Shown here: in pieces, positions 26,752 to 34,042 of the stretch
How the letters are laid out: each line of letters opens with the position of its first letter
How positions within the stretch are numbered: position 1 is the stretch's first letter
NCBI GenBank assembly: GCA_015058015.1
Contig: SVDM01000016.1
Location: 1 to 53,054, forward strand
Length of the DNA: 53,054 nt
Direction of reading: 5' to 3'
Origin: Lachnospiraceae bacterium
GTDB lineage: Bacteria > Bacillota > Clostridia > Lachnospirales > Lachnospiraceae
Notes under the pieces: generated by a model
What the model was told of the DNA's origin: nothing
Database searches by the model: none
What the model saw: only the letters and a program-made list of their open reading frames with translations
Made by a program: the position numbers and the translations under genes

Positions 26752-28009
26752 GGAGAATAAGAAGCTTTACACGCAGGTTAAGCTAGGTTATGACTTCGAC
26801 CTGGTTATCTTCATAGCCAGAGGAGCATATATAATTGGCGAGGATATCGCCGCATTGCAAGGCGTGCCCTGCTTGGAGATATTTGCATCAAGACAGGGAA
26901 ATAAGCTAAAGGATTTGGTAAGCCCTCTGCTTAAGCTTATCCCGTCGGATGTGAAAAAGAGTCTTCGGGAAAAAGAGATGAATTCGGATATCCACGAAAA
27001 GAGCAGCGAGCGCAACGTGGAGTTTGATGAATATGTGTGGGAGCAGTACAAAGACTGCAGGAAGATCCTCTTAGTGGACGATTCCGTTGATACTGGACAC
27101 ACCATCAAGAATTGTAAAGAGGCCATTGAAGGTTTCTTTACTGACGCTTATGTAAAGGTGGCAGTATTAAACCGTTTCGAGAAATCCCGCAAAGTGATTG
27201 AGGTGGACTTCTTCCTTTATGAGGATACCGCCCTTTCAGGCCCCTGGTCCAATGACTCTAGGGAACATAAGGATTATATAAACCGCTACAATCTGTGGCA
27301 TAGAAAGCATTCAAGCAACTTCGTTTCCGTGGTTATGACCACATATAACGGAGAGCAGTTTTTAAGGCAGCAGATTAACTCCATAGTGTGTCAGCTTCGG
27401 GAAAGGGACGAGCTTATCATCTCCGATGACGGCTCCACAGACGGCACCATTGACATTATAGGTGAGTACACAGACAGATATCCCAATGTTCGTCTTGTAA
27501 AGGGCCCGGGATTGGGAGTTGTAAAGAATTTCGAGAACGGCCTCCTATACTGCAACAACAGATATATCTTCCTATCCGACCAGGACGACGTATGGTCCAA
27601 GCATAAGATAGAAGTGGTATTACACTACTTTAGGAAGTTTGATTGCACCGCCATCGTTCACGATGCTTACGTAATCGACGGGGAAGGCAACAAGATTATG
27701 GATTCCTGGTTTGCACACAGAGATTCCGGCAGCGGACTCATTAAGAACCTGATAAAGAACAGACACTTGGGCTGTTGCATGGCCTTCGACAAGAAACTTT
27801 TGGATTATGCCCTGCCTATGCCGGATATTGAGATGCACGACTGGTGGCTGGGCCTACTGTCGGAAAAGCATGGCAGGTCTATCTTCATAAAGAACAAGCT
27901 GCTGCAATACCGCCGCCACGGCGACAATACATCAAGCCTTGATCATTATCCCCTTGGGCGCATGATAAAAAACAGGTTGGGGCTTGTATGGAATCTCATA
28001 AAACGATAA
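26714..28009 (+). CDS. Fusion of phosphoribosyltransferase-like domain and family 2 glycosyltransferase
   Basis: About 431 aa with two domains. Residues ~1-190 resemble a type I phosphoribosyltransferase: a PRPP-loop-like ILLVDDSVDTGHTIKNC, preceded by FIARGAYIIGEDIA. Residues ~200-431 are a GT-A family 2 glycosyltransferase: SVVMTTYNGEQFLRQQI, the nucleotide-binding DDGSTDGT, and FLSDQDDVW as the DxD-type region. GTG 26705 is possible, but TTG 26714 is better spaced from GAGGTGA. It overlaps the PHP gene. The fusion suggests a sugar-transfer step tied to a PRPP- or nucleobase-related ligand. Whether the PRT half is catalytic is unknown. Confidence 0.72.
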   Translation: MNYLELSIKNLHEENKKLYTQVKLGYDFDLVIFIARGAYIIGEDIAALQGVPCLEIFASRQGNKLKDLVSPLLKLIPSDVKKSLREKEMNSDIHEKSSERNVEFDEYVWEQYKDCRKILLVDDSVDTGHTIKNCKEAIEGFFTDAYVKVAVLNRFEKSRKVIEVDFFLYEDTALSGPWSNDSREHKDYINRYNLWHRKHSSNFVSVVMTTYNGEQFLRQQINSIVCQLRERDELIISDDGSTDGTIDIIGEYTDRYPNVRLVKGPGLGVVKNFENGLLYCNNRYIFLSDQDDVWSKHKIEVVLHYFRKFDCTAIVHDAYVIDGEGNKIMDSWFAHRDSGSGLIKNLIKNRHLGCCMAFDKKLLDYALPMPDIEMHDWWLGLLSEKHGRSIFIKNKLLQYRRHGDNTSSLDHYPLGRMIKNRLGLVWNLIKR

Positions 28010-28031
28010 GAAGACTGAATAATGCATGATA

Positions 28032-28066
28032 AGCTGCATGTCGATTTTGGCATGCAGCTATTATTT
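28032..28066 (+). terminator. Terminator of the mnmA-PHP-GT operon
   Basis: A perfect 9-bp stem AGCTGCATG/CATGCAGCT (28032-28040/28051-28059) followed by ATTATTTTATTTG. Confidence 0.8.
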
Positions 28067-28083
28067 TATTTGAATTGCCAGAA

Positions 28084-28304
28084 GGGACGGAGCCGATGGC
28101 ATAAGGGCAGCGAATATTCACCGTCATCCATGAACTCCCCTCGCCGGTGACCTAACTACCAACGTAGACTAAGCACGCGAGAACATTCGCAAGGATTGCC
28201 GCTTATGTCTAGCGTGCCCATTCTACGTAGGTAGTGGATGCCACCTTGGTTCGTTCAAAGGAGTGACGGCCGAATATTCGCTGCCTCTTATGTGCGGCTC
28301 CTGT
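28084..28304 (+). repeat. 221-bp foldback element, copy A
   Basis: The reverse complement of this segment matches 29358-29578 with only seven base differences over 221 bp and no gaps. The element is also an imperfect long hairpin. Its ends are similar inverted ends of ~32 bp (both reach GGCAGCGAATATTC or its complement), and inner arms such as ACGTAGAC/TCTACGT continue the pairing to a loop near 28190. No ORF. It has the form of a non-autonomous, MITE-like foldback element. No target-site duplication is evident. Confidence 0.85.
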
Positions 28305-28380
28305 TTACGCGCAGTGATTTGAATCCAATGAGGCAAATACAAAACTGGATTTCATGTAAGTAAGTAGAGGTATCAGACAT

Positions 28381-28608
28381 TTGAAGGGAATAGAAGGGAC
28401 TTCATCTTCAGTTATCAAGCGAGCTGCAAAGAAGAGCAAAGGTCAGAGTGATAGATTTATCTTTGATATCTCAAAAGAGTCGATTACAACTAAAGAAGCA
28501 ATAAGGCAGATAAAAGAAGATTTGTTTAAATCCACGGACACTGCATTTGTTGATACGGCTTTATTAATCAAAGACAGCACTATTATTAGTATCTTTAAAA
28601 GAATATAA
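28381..28608 (+). pseudogene. Truncated nuclease-toxin-like fragment (CdiA C-terminal type)
   Basis: A 75-codon frame starting at TTG, with a stop ten codons upstream at 28351-28359 and no good start. The reading GTSSSVIKRAAKKSKGQSDR, then FIFDIS, EAIRQIKEDLF and IISIFKR, resembles the C-terminal half of CdiA-type RNase toxin domains also found on phage capsid-associated proteins. It appears to be the surviving 3' end of a longer gene. The family assignment is from pattern memory and is uncertain. Confidence 0.45.
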
Positions 28609-28724
28609 AAAACAAAGCTTGACGACCCTACTAATGCGCAATGCCATCAAGCTCTGTATCGATTAATCTTATCATTATAATGCATCAAATATTATGAAAT
28701 GTCAAATAATAGGCAGGTGATTTT

Positions 28725-28838
28725 ATGCCACAAGCACAAGAGAAAGAAGCTTGCCGCCTTGGAAGGCAGACACCGACACAGTCCTTTGTGCTACCATATG
28801 TGGACACAAAAGGCCAAGAGGCTATTGATATAGCTTGA
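28725..28838 (+). pseudogene. Remnant of phage terminase large subunit (N-terminus only)
   Basis: An ATG with a good GGCAGGTG site opens 37 codons ending in TGA. The segment LGRQTPTQSFVLPYVDTKG, then QEAIDIA, matches the start of phage terminase large subunits, which normally continue for 400-550 residues. No continuation is found in any frame, so this is a decayed prophage fragment. The intact 5' end with its ribosome site suggests deletion of the rest. Confidence 0.6.
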
Positions 28839-28893
28839 GAACCTTGTAAGTAAGAGCATCGGACAACTGCAGGGTCTTCTTTGTCTCTTACCC

Positions 28894-28922
28894 TTGACAT
28901 ACAAACGTATGTTCGCTATAAT
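28894..28922 (+). promoter_or_regulatory. SOS promoter of the small toxin with LexA box
   Basis: Consensus TTGACA (28894-28899), a 17-bp spacer and TATAAT (28917-28922). The spacer contains CAAACGTATGTTCG (28902-28915), one mismatch from the LexA box CGAAC-N4-GTTCG and in the same position as the box in the pcrA promoter. Transcription should start near 28929 and give a ~97-nt structured leader. Confidence 0.82.
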
Positions 28923-29025
28923 ATGCTCTGGGTGTTACCATACTCGGTAGGCGGTTAGTCCTTTTCCGAAGGACTGTGACCTTCGTTTGTCATAGAAACA
29001 AAACCTATGTAGGAGGTACTTGCCT

Positions 29026-29127
29026 ATGCTCACCATAAGTGACCTTATCACAGTGATATCACTGTGTGCGACTTTCTATAGTCTTGGGTTCATGCATGGA
29101 AAGCATGGATCCAAGACACAAAAATAA
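29026..29127 (+). CDS. Small hydrophobic type I toxin-like peptide (33 aa)
   Basis: A 33-codon ORF with AGGAGG (29011-29016) 9 nt upstream of ATG. Residues ~3-23 (TISDLITVISLCATFYSLGF) form one membrane span, followed by a charged tail (MHGKHGSKTQK). This is the build of Fst/TxpA/holin-like type I toxins that insert in the membrane. The leader (28929-29025) contains an AGTCCTT/AAGGACT hairpin (28956-28974), typical of toxin mRNAs kept translationally inert until processing. The 3' end overlaps a bidirectional hairpin and a convergent antisense RNA. Induction by DNA damage is inferred from the LexA box, making it analogous in logic to TisB of E. coli. Confidence 0.78.
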   Translation: MLTISDLITVISLCATFYSLGFMHGKHGSKTQK

Positions 29128-29206
29128 CCGCCCATTGTCCTAGCAGACTGAGCGGTTATCATAACTAATCATAATGCGGGGCTAACCGTCTATATCGGTA
29201 GCACCT
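29118..29206 (-). ncRNA. Candidate antisense antitoxin RNA, convergent with the toxin
   Basis: A minus-strand promoter at 29213-29241 drives a ~88-nt RNA that ends at the hairpin 29124-29159, where the minus strand has a T5 tract. It is complementary to the 3' end of the toxin mRNA. Its 5' segment GGTGCTACC...GGTTAGCCC resembles the 5' segment of the toxin mRNA, GGTGTTACC...GGTTAGTCC (from 28931). Convergent RNAs that share a terminator and have related 5' repeats are the hallmark of par/Fst type I systems. No ORF of note is present. Confidence 0.65.
29124..29159. terminator. Shared hairpin of toxin and antisense RNAs
   Basis: ATAACCGC/GCGGTTAT (29124-29131/29152-29159) with an inner GTC/GAC pair. 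On the minus strand it is followed by TTTTTGTG, a good terminator for the antisense RNA. On the plus strand the U-tract is poor, so the toxin mRNA may read on to 29302 and overlap the whole antisense RNA. Confidence 0.8.
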
Positions 29207-29212
29207 ATCATT

Positions 29213-29241
29213 ATATTACCACCACAGCTCTATCACGTCAA
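29213..29241 (-). promoter_or_regulatory. Promoter of the antisense RNA
   Basis: On the minus strand: TTGACG (29241-29236), a 17-bp spacer and TAATAT (29218-29213). The predicted start is near 29206. There is no LexA box, so expression should be constitutive. Confidence 0.7.
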
Positions 29242-29283
29242 TCTGTTCACCTCAAATACCCTTTGTAACAAACTATACAAATC

Positions 29284-29304
29284 AACTTTGTCGTCAAAGT
29301 TTTT
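29284..29304 (+). terminator. Weak terminator after the toxin locus
   Basis: AACTTTG/CAAAGTT (29284-29290/29295-29301) with a TCGT loop, followed by TTTAATTT. A further imperfect hairpin with 6+6 bp lies at 29304-29338. Either could end a long toxin mRNA. Confidence 0.5.
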
Positions 29305-29357
29305 AATTTAGTCATTTGTTGTAGGAATGACGAAATTAAGTCTACCAGCACGTGGCG

Positions 29358-29578
29358 ACAGGAGCCGGACATAAGGGGCAGCGAATATTCGGCCGTCACT
29401 CCTTTGAACGAACCAAGGTGGCATCCACTACCTACGTAGAATGGGCACGCGAGACATAAGCGGCGATTCTTGCGAATGCTCTCGCGTGCTTAGTCTACGT
29501 TGGTAGTTAGGTCACCGGCGAGGGGAGTTCATGGATGACGGTGAATATTCGCTGCCCTTATGCTATCGGCTCCGTCCC
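29358..29578 (-). repeat. 221-bp foldback element, copy B (inverted relative to A)
   Basis: Same length as copy A and ~97% identical to its reverse complement (seven substitutions). Its outer end GGCTCCGTCCC (to 29578) corresponds to the outer end GGGACGGAGCC of copy A (from 28084). The two copies therefore face each other across 1,053 bp holding the prophage fragments and toxin locus. The internal foldback is as in copy A. prfB begins 95 bp downstream. Confidence 0.85.
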
Positions 29579-29673
29579 CATCTCTGCGAAAACATTCAGC
29601 CCCACAACCCTTTATGAATTTTTGTGACTATGGTATATTAGTAATGTGAAACAAAATGAAAGAAGGTGCGCAA

Positions 29674-30790
29674 ATGGTAGAACTAGACCGGTTCAAACAA
29701 GAACTCCTATCATACAAAGAACCTTTGGCGGATTTGAGGGATTCACTTTGACCTCGCATCCAAGGCCAAACGAATAGAAGAACTAGAGAGAAGGATGGAA
29801 GAGCCTGACTTCTGGGATGACCCGGAGAAGTCACAGGCCCAGACCAAGGAATTAAAAAGCCTGAAAGACGATGTGGCGGGATTCCAAGAGATGACCACCC
29901 TATATGAGGATATCGAGACCCTGATAGAGATGGGCTATGAGGAGAATGACGAAAGTCTACTCCCGGAGATAGAAGAGTCTGTAAAGAGGCTTGCAAGTAT
30001 GGAAGAGACTGCAAGGATGAAGACATTACTTGCAGGAGAATATGATAAAGACGGAGCAATAGTAACCTTGCATGCGGGAGCCGGCGGAACGGAATCCTGC
30101 GACTGGACCAATATGCTGTATAGGATGTATACAAGATGGGCAGGAGACAAGGGCTTTGATGTGGAAGTCTTAGATTCATTAGACGGAGAAGAAGCAGGAC
30201 TTAAATCAGTGACATTTCAGGTAAACGGGGATAATGCCTACGGATATTTAAAGAGCGAAAGCGGAGTCCACAGGCTGGTTCGAATCTCACCCTTTAATGC
30301 GGCGGGAAAGAGACAGACCTCCTTCGCATCCTGCGATGTAATGCCTGACATAGAAGAGGATTTGGACGTAGAGATTAATGATGACGATCTTCGAATCGAT
30401 ACCTACAGGTCCAGCGGTGCCGGCGGTCAGCACATCAATAAGACCAGCTCGGCAATCAGAATTACTCATCTTCCTACGGGAATCGTGGTACAGTGCCAGA
30501 ATGAGCGCTCCCAGCATATGAATAAAGACAAGGCCATGCAGATGCTTAAGGCCAAGCTCTATATTATGAAGCAGGAAGAGAATGAAGCCAAGGCGGCAGA
30601 CATAAGAGGAGATGTAACAGAGATTGGATGGGGCAATCAGATACGTTCCTATGTTATGCAGCCATATACAATGGTCAAAGACCACAGGACAGGTGCCGAG
30701 ACAGGCAATGTGTCCGCAGTACTTGACGGAGACTTAGATATGTTCATTAACGCATACCTGTCGTTCTGCGCCAAGAAAGATAACCAATAG
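29674..30790 (+). CDS. prfB: Peptide chain release factor 2 (programmed +1 frameshift)
   Basis: Class I release factor for UGA and UAA. A first frame of 25 codons starts at ATG 29674 (AGAAGGTG upstream) and stops at TGA 29749-29751. A +1 shift at CTT-TGA-C joins it to the main frame (GAC at 29750 onward), giving ~371 aa, the usual RF2 length. The stop-codon-recognition tripeptide SPF (VRISPFNAAGKRQTSF) and the catalytic GGQ (SSGAGGQHINKTSSA, near residue 250) are present. An in-frame ATG at 29656 is possible but less well placed. The kinase gene follows 33 bp downstream. Confidence 0.95.
29736..29752 (+). promoter_or_regulatory. prfB programmed frameshift site
   Basis: An internal Shine-Dalgarno-like GAGGGA (29736-29741) lies four bases before the slippery CTT-TGA-C (29746-29752). 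This is the classic autoregulatory site: low RF2 slows termination at the in-frame UGA and favours slipping to the +1 frame. Confidence 0.93.
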
Positions 30791-30823
30791 AATAACCTGA
30801 TGATATAGCCGTGGGGGTGGCAT

Positions 30824-33800
30824 ATGTCAAAAGAAAGCAATAAAAAAACAGTTAACACATCTGATACGCATAATACGTTGAAGAATATTTGCGTGTCAGT
30901 GGTAGTTATACTGTTTTTTGTTTTTATAGTAATTATTTATTACAATATGCTTTACAGCGAGAAGCGCGAAGGGATAATAAAGACCGGACAGATTACTGCC
31001 ATAGAATCTGCCAAACAGTTCGATGCGTATCTGGTGTCTGCCCGCAATGCCATAGAAGTAAGCTCCTATACTATTAATGAAATGATGAAAAGCGGTCGTT
31101 CCAATAAGGAGATATTAGATTACCTTGTGGAAAATACCAACGCAATCATGGGATCTATCTTTAAGGAGACCACCGGTTTGTACGGCTGGATAAACGAGGA
31201 GTACATGGATGGTGTCTTGTGGGATCCGGGCCCGGATTTTGTGGCGGAAGAGCGCCCCTGGTATAAAGGAGCCATAGCCGGCGGCGGTAAGATAACCATA
31301 ATAGAGCCCTATAAGGATGCCCAGACCGGCAGTACCATGATGTCCATTGTAAAGATGCTTGATGACGGGAAAAGCGTAGTGGCTATGGATGTTATCCTGG
31401 ATAATATTCAGACCATTACCGAGGAAGCAGTGGCCGGTGGCAATTCCGACTGCGAGATGATTATTGATTCAGATGGTATCGTAGTTGCCCATTCCGACAA
31501 AAAGGAAGTGGGTAAGAACTATAGAGAAGAAACAGGGAATCTGTGGGCTGAGATAGCAGCCGGTGCCGGCAAGTCGGATATGGAATATACCGAGGTTAAA
31601 ACCGGAAGAAAAGAGTATATTGTTTATGCGGTAGCCTTGGAAGACGGTTGGCGCTGCCTGTCGGTTCGCGATACCACGAAACTTTTCGGGTCTCTAAAGG
31701 TCTTATTTGTATTAACCGTAATTATTGTAATTGTGGCAGTTCTTATTCTTATGGGTATCTTTAACCAGTCAAGCAAGAGGTACAGAGTTGCCAAGCGCTT
31801 AAATAAGCAACTGTCATCAACCGCAGAGATATATCGTTCGGCATACGAGCTTGATATACAAAACGACACTTTTAGTTCAATACTCAGTCGGGGTGATAAT
31901 CTGGAAGATATGTTTTTAAATATCAGAGAGTATGCCCAGAAAGAGCTCATTGAGTTTATAAATCGTTTTGCGGACCCCTCCTATCTTGAAGAAATGAGAA
32001 GATTTGTTAACTTCAAGACCTTAAGCGAGCGGATGAAGGATACCAATACAATAATAAAAGAGTTCGTAAGCGTCGAGGGAAGATGGATAAGGGCCAGGTT
32101 CATAGTGTCCCAGTACACCCCGGAAGGCGAAGTGGCACATGTTCTGTGGCTTACGGAGGATGTAGACGAAGAAAGAAGAAACAGAGAAAGACTCATTGAC
32201 ATTTCCGAAAGAGCTCTTGCTGCAAGCGAGGCCAAGTCGGCCTTCCTCTCCAATATGTCCCATGAGATTCGTACCCCCATTAATGCAATTCTGGGTATGA
32301 ATGAGATGATTCTAAGGGAATGCGATGAAGATGATATAGTGGAATACTCCGAGAATATCAAAACCGCCGGAGAAACCTTGCTTGATATAGTTAACGAAGT
32401 CCTTGATTTTTCAAAGATTGAGGCCGGTAAGATTGACATAATTCCCGTGGAGTACGACCTGTCCTCCCTTATTAACGACCTGGTGAATATGGTATCTGCC
32501 AAGGCGGGGGAGAAGGGATTGGAGCTGGTGCTTGGAATAGACGGCAACATCCCCAAACTCCTTATGGGAGACGAAGTACGAATAAAACAGATTATCACCA
32601 ACCTTCTTACCAATGCGGTTAAATATACGGAGGAAGGCAGTGTGTCTTTTACTATGGGATTTAACAGGGTACAGGACACAGATGATTGCATAATGCTTAA
32701 TGTGGCGGTAATAGATACCGGAGTGGGCATAAAAGAAGAGAATATAGACAGCCTCTTTGACGAATTCCAGAGAATTGATGAAGCAAAGAACCGCTATGTA
32801 GAGGGCACCGGACTTGGTATGAGTATTACAAAGAGTCTTCTTGAAATGATGGGCTCATCCCTGGAAGTTGACAGTACCTACGGTTCCGGTTCCATATTCA
32901 AATTCTCCCTGACCCAGAAGGTTGTAGCCTGGGAGCCCTTAGGGGATTATGTTCAGGCATACCGCAAATCAGTTAAAGAAAAACGGACATACAGGGAGAG
33001 CTTCATTGCTCAAAACGCTCATATACTTGTGGTGGATGATAATCCCATGAACCTTATGGTATTCAAGAGTCTTCTTAAGCAGACCAGGATAAATATCGAT
33101 ACTGCAGATAGTGGAGACAGAGGTATCGGTCTGACAAGGAATAAGAAGTATGATATGATATTCCTAGATCATATGATGCCGGAGAAGGACGGAATACAAA
33201 CTCTTCATGAGATCAGGTCCATGGAGGACAATCCCAACCGGGATACCGTGGCAATCTGCCTTACGGCCAACGCAATCCTTGGAGCAAGAGAAGAGTATCT
33301 GTCTCAGGGATTTGATGATTATCTTACTAAACCTATTAATCCCGAGACCACCGAGAAGATGCTTGTTAAGTATCTGCCGGCAGAGAAGGTTACCCTAACA
33401 GAAGAAAAAAAGAAGGAACCCATAGAGATTCCCGAGGAGTTAAAACCTCTGGCACTTAGCGGTTTAGTGGACATAGAGAAGGGAATTATGAATAACGGCT
33501 CTGCGGAAGAATACTTCTCCACCCTGGAGATATTCTATGCCTCCATGGATGAGGAAGCCGCAAGGATTAATAAGTACTATTCCGAAGAGGATATTGAGAA
33601 TTACACCATTAAGGTTCATGCGCTAAAGAGCTCTGCTAAGATAATAGGAGCAACGGAATTCGCAGAAGCAGCGCAGCTTCTTGAGAATGCCGGCAAGAAC
33701 GAGGATATGGACTTTATAGATGTTCATCACGGAGCCTTTATGCAAAATTATATGGACTTTAAAAAGCCCCTATCTATGCTGTTTGCCAAGACGGAAGATG

Positions 33801-34024
33801 ATACGGATAAGTTTGAAGCAGACAGGGATATGATGGCAGGAATCTTTGAAGAGATTCGGGAAGCCGCAGAGGATATGGACAGTGATTATTTAGAGGATAT
33901 AATTGCCCGGATGTCGGATTATAGGATACCGGAGGAGCGGGTAGAGCTATGGAACAGGATTAAGGCTGCATCCGACAGATTCGATTACGAAGCCATAACC
34001 GAGGCCTTAAACGAAGACTTATAA
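30824..34024 (+). CDS. Hybrid sensor histidine kinase (Cache, HisKA, HATPase, REC, HPt)
   Basis: A 1066-aa phosphorelay protein. A first membrane span (~22-43) and a second (~288-310) enclose an extracytoplasmic Cache-type sensor (GWINEEYMDGVLWDPGP, EERPWYKGA). A PAS-like stretch (~335-455) precedes the HisKA box with phospho-His near 479 (FLSNMSHEIRTPINAILGMN). The HATPase has an N box (IITNLLTNAVKYT), DTGVGI and GTGLGMSI. A receiver follows (ILVVDDNPMNL, phospho-Asp in MIFLDHMMPEKDG near 780), then an HPt domain with His near 931 (KVHALKSSAKIIGATEF). The signal is unknown; Cache sensors usually bind small metabolites. It probably pairs with the adjacent receiver protein. Confidence 0.93.
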   Translation: MSKESNKKTVNTSDTHNTLKNICVSVVVILFFVFIVIIYYNMLYSEKREGIIKTGQITAIESAKQFDAYLVSARNAIEVSSYTINEMMKSGRSNKEILDYLVENTNAIMGSIFKETTGLYGWINEEYMDGVLWDPGPDFVAEERPWYKGAIAGGGKITIIEPYKDAQTGSTMMSIVKMLDDGKSVVAMDVILDNIQTITEEAVAGGNSDCEMIIDSDGIVVAHSDKKEVGKNYREETGNLWAEIAAGAGKSDMEYTEVKTGRKEYIVYAVALEDGWRCLSVRDTTKLFGSLKVLFVLTVIIVIVAVLILMGIFNQSSKRYRVAKRLNKQLSSTAEIYRSAYELDIQNDTFSSILSRGDNLEDMFLNIREYAQKELIEFINRFADPSYLEEMRRFVNFKTLSERMKDTNTIIKEFVSVEGRWIRARFIVSQYTPEGEVAHVLWLTEDVDEERRNRERLIDISERALAASEAKSAFLSNMSHEIRTPINAILGMNEMILRECDEDDIVEYSENIKTAGETLLDIVNEVLDFSKIEAGKIDIIPVEYDLSSLINDLVNMVSAKAGEKGLELVLGIDGNIPKLLMGDEVRIKQIITNLLTNAVKYTEEGSVSFTMGFNRVQDTDDCIMLNVAVIDTGVGIKEENIDSLFDEFQRIDEAKNRYVEGTGLGMSITKSLLEMMGSSLEVDSTYGSGSIFKFSLTQKVVAWEPLGDYVQAYRKSVKEKRTYRESFIAQNAHILVVDDNPMNLMVFKSLLKQTRINIDTADSGDRGIGLTRNKKYDMIFLDHMMPEKDGIQTLHEIRSMEDNPNRDTVAICLTANAILGAREEYLSQGFDDYLTKPINPETTEKMLVKYLPAEKVTLTEEKKKEPIEIPEELKPLALSGLVDIEKGIMNNGSAEEYFSTLEIFYASMDEEAARINKYYSEEDIENYTIKVHALKSSAKIIGATEFAEAAQLLENAGKNEDMDFIDVHHGAFMQNYMDFKKPLSMLFAKTEDDTDKFEADRDMMAGIFEEIREAAEDMDSDYLEDIIARMSDYRIPEERVELWNRIKAASDRFDYEAITEALNEDL

Positions 34025-34042
34025 AAAGCGGGGGATAGCATA

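Noticed and set aside
28084-29578. Complete insertion sequence with terminal inverted repeats
   Set aside because: No transposase or fragment of one lies between the 221-bp elements, and no target duplication is seen. A non-autonomous or composite element is the most that can be claimed.
29628-30179. 183-codon frame antisense to prfB
   Set aside because: Low-complexity Ser/Leu/Pro composition typical of a shadow of a coding strand; prfB is unambiguous.
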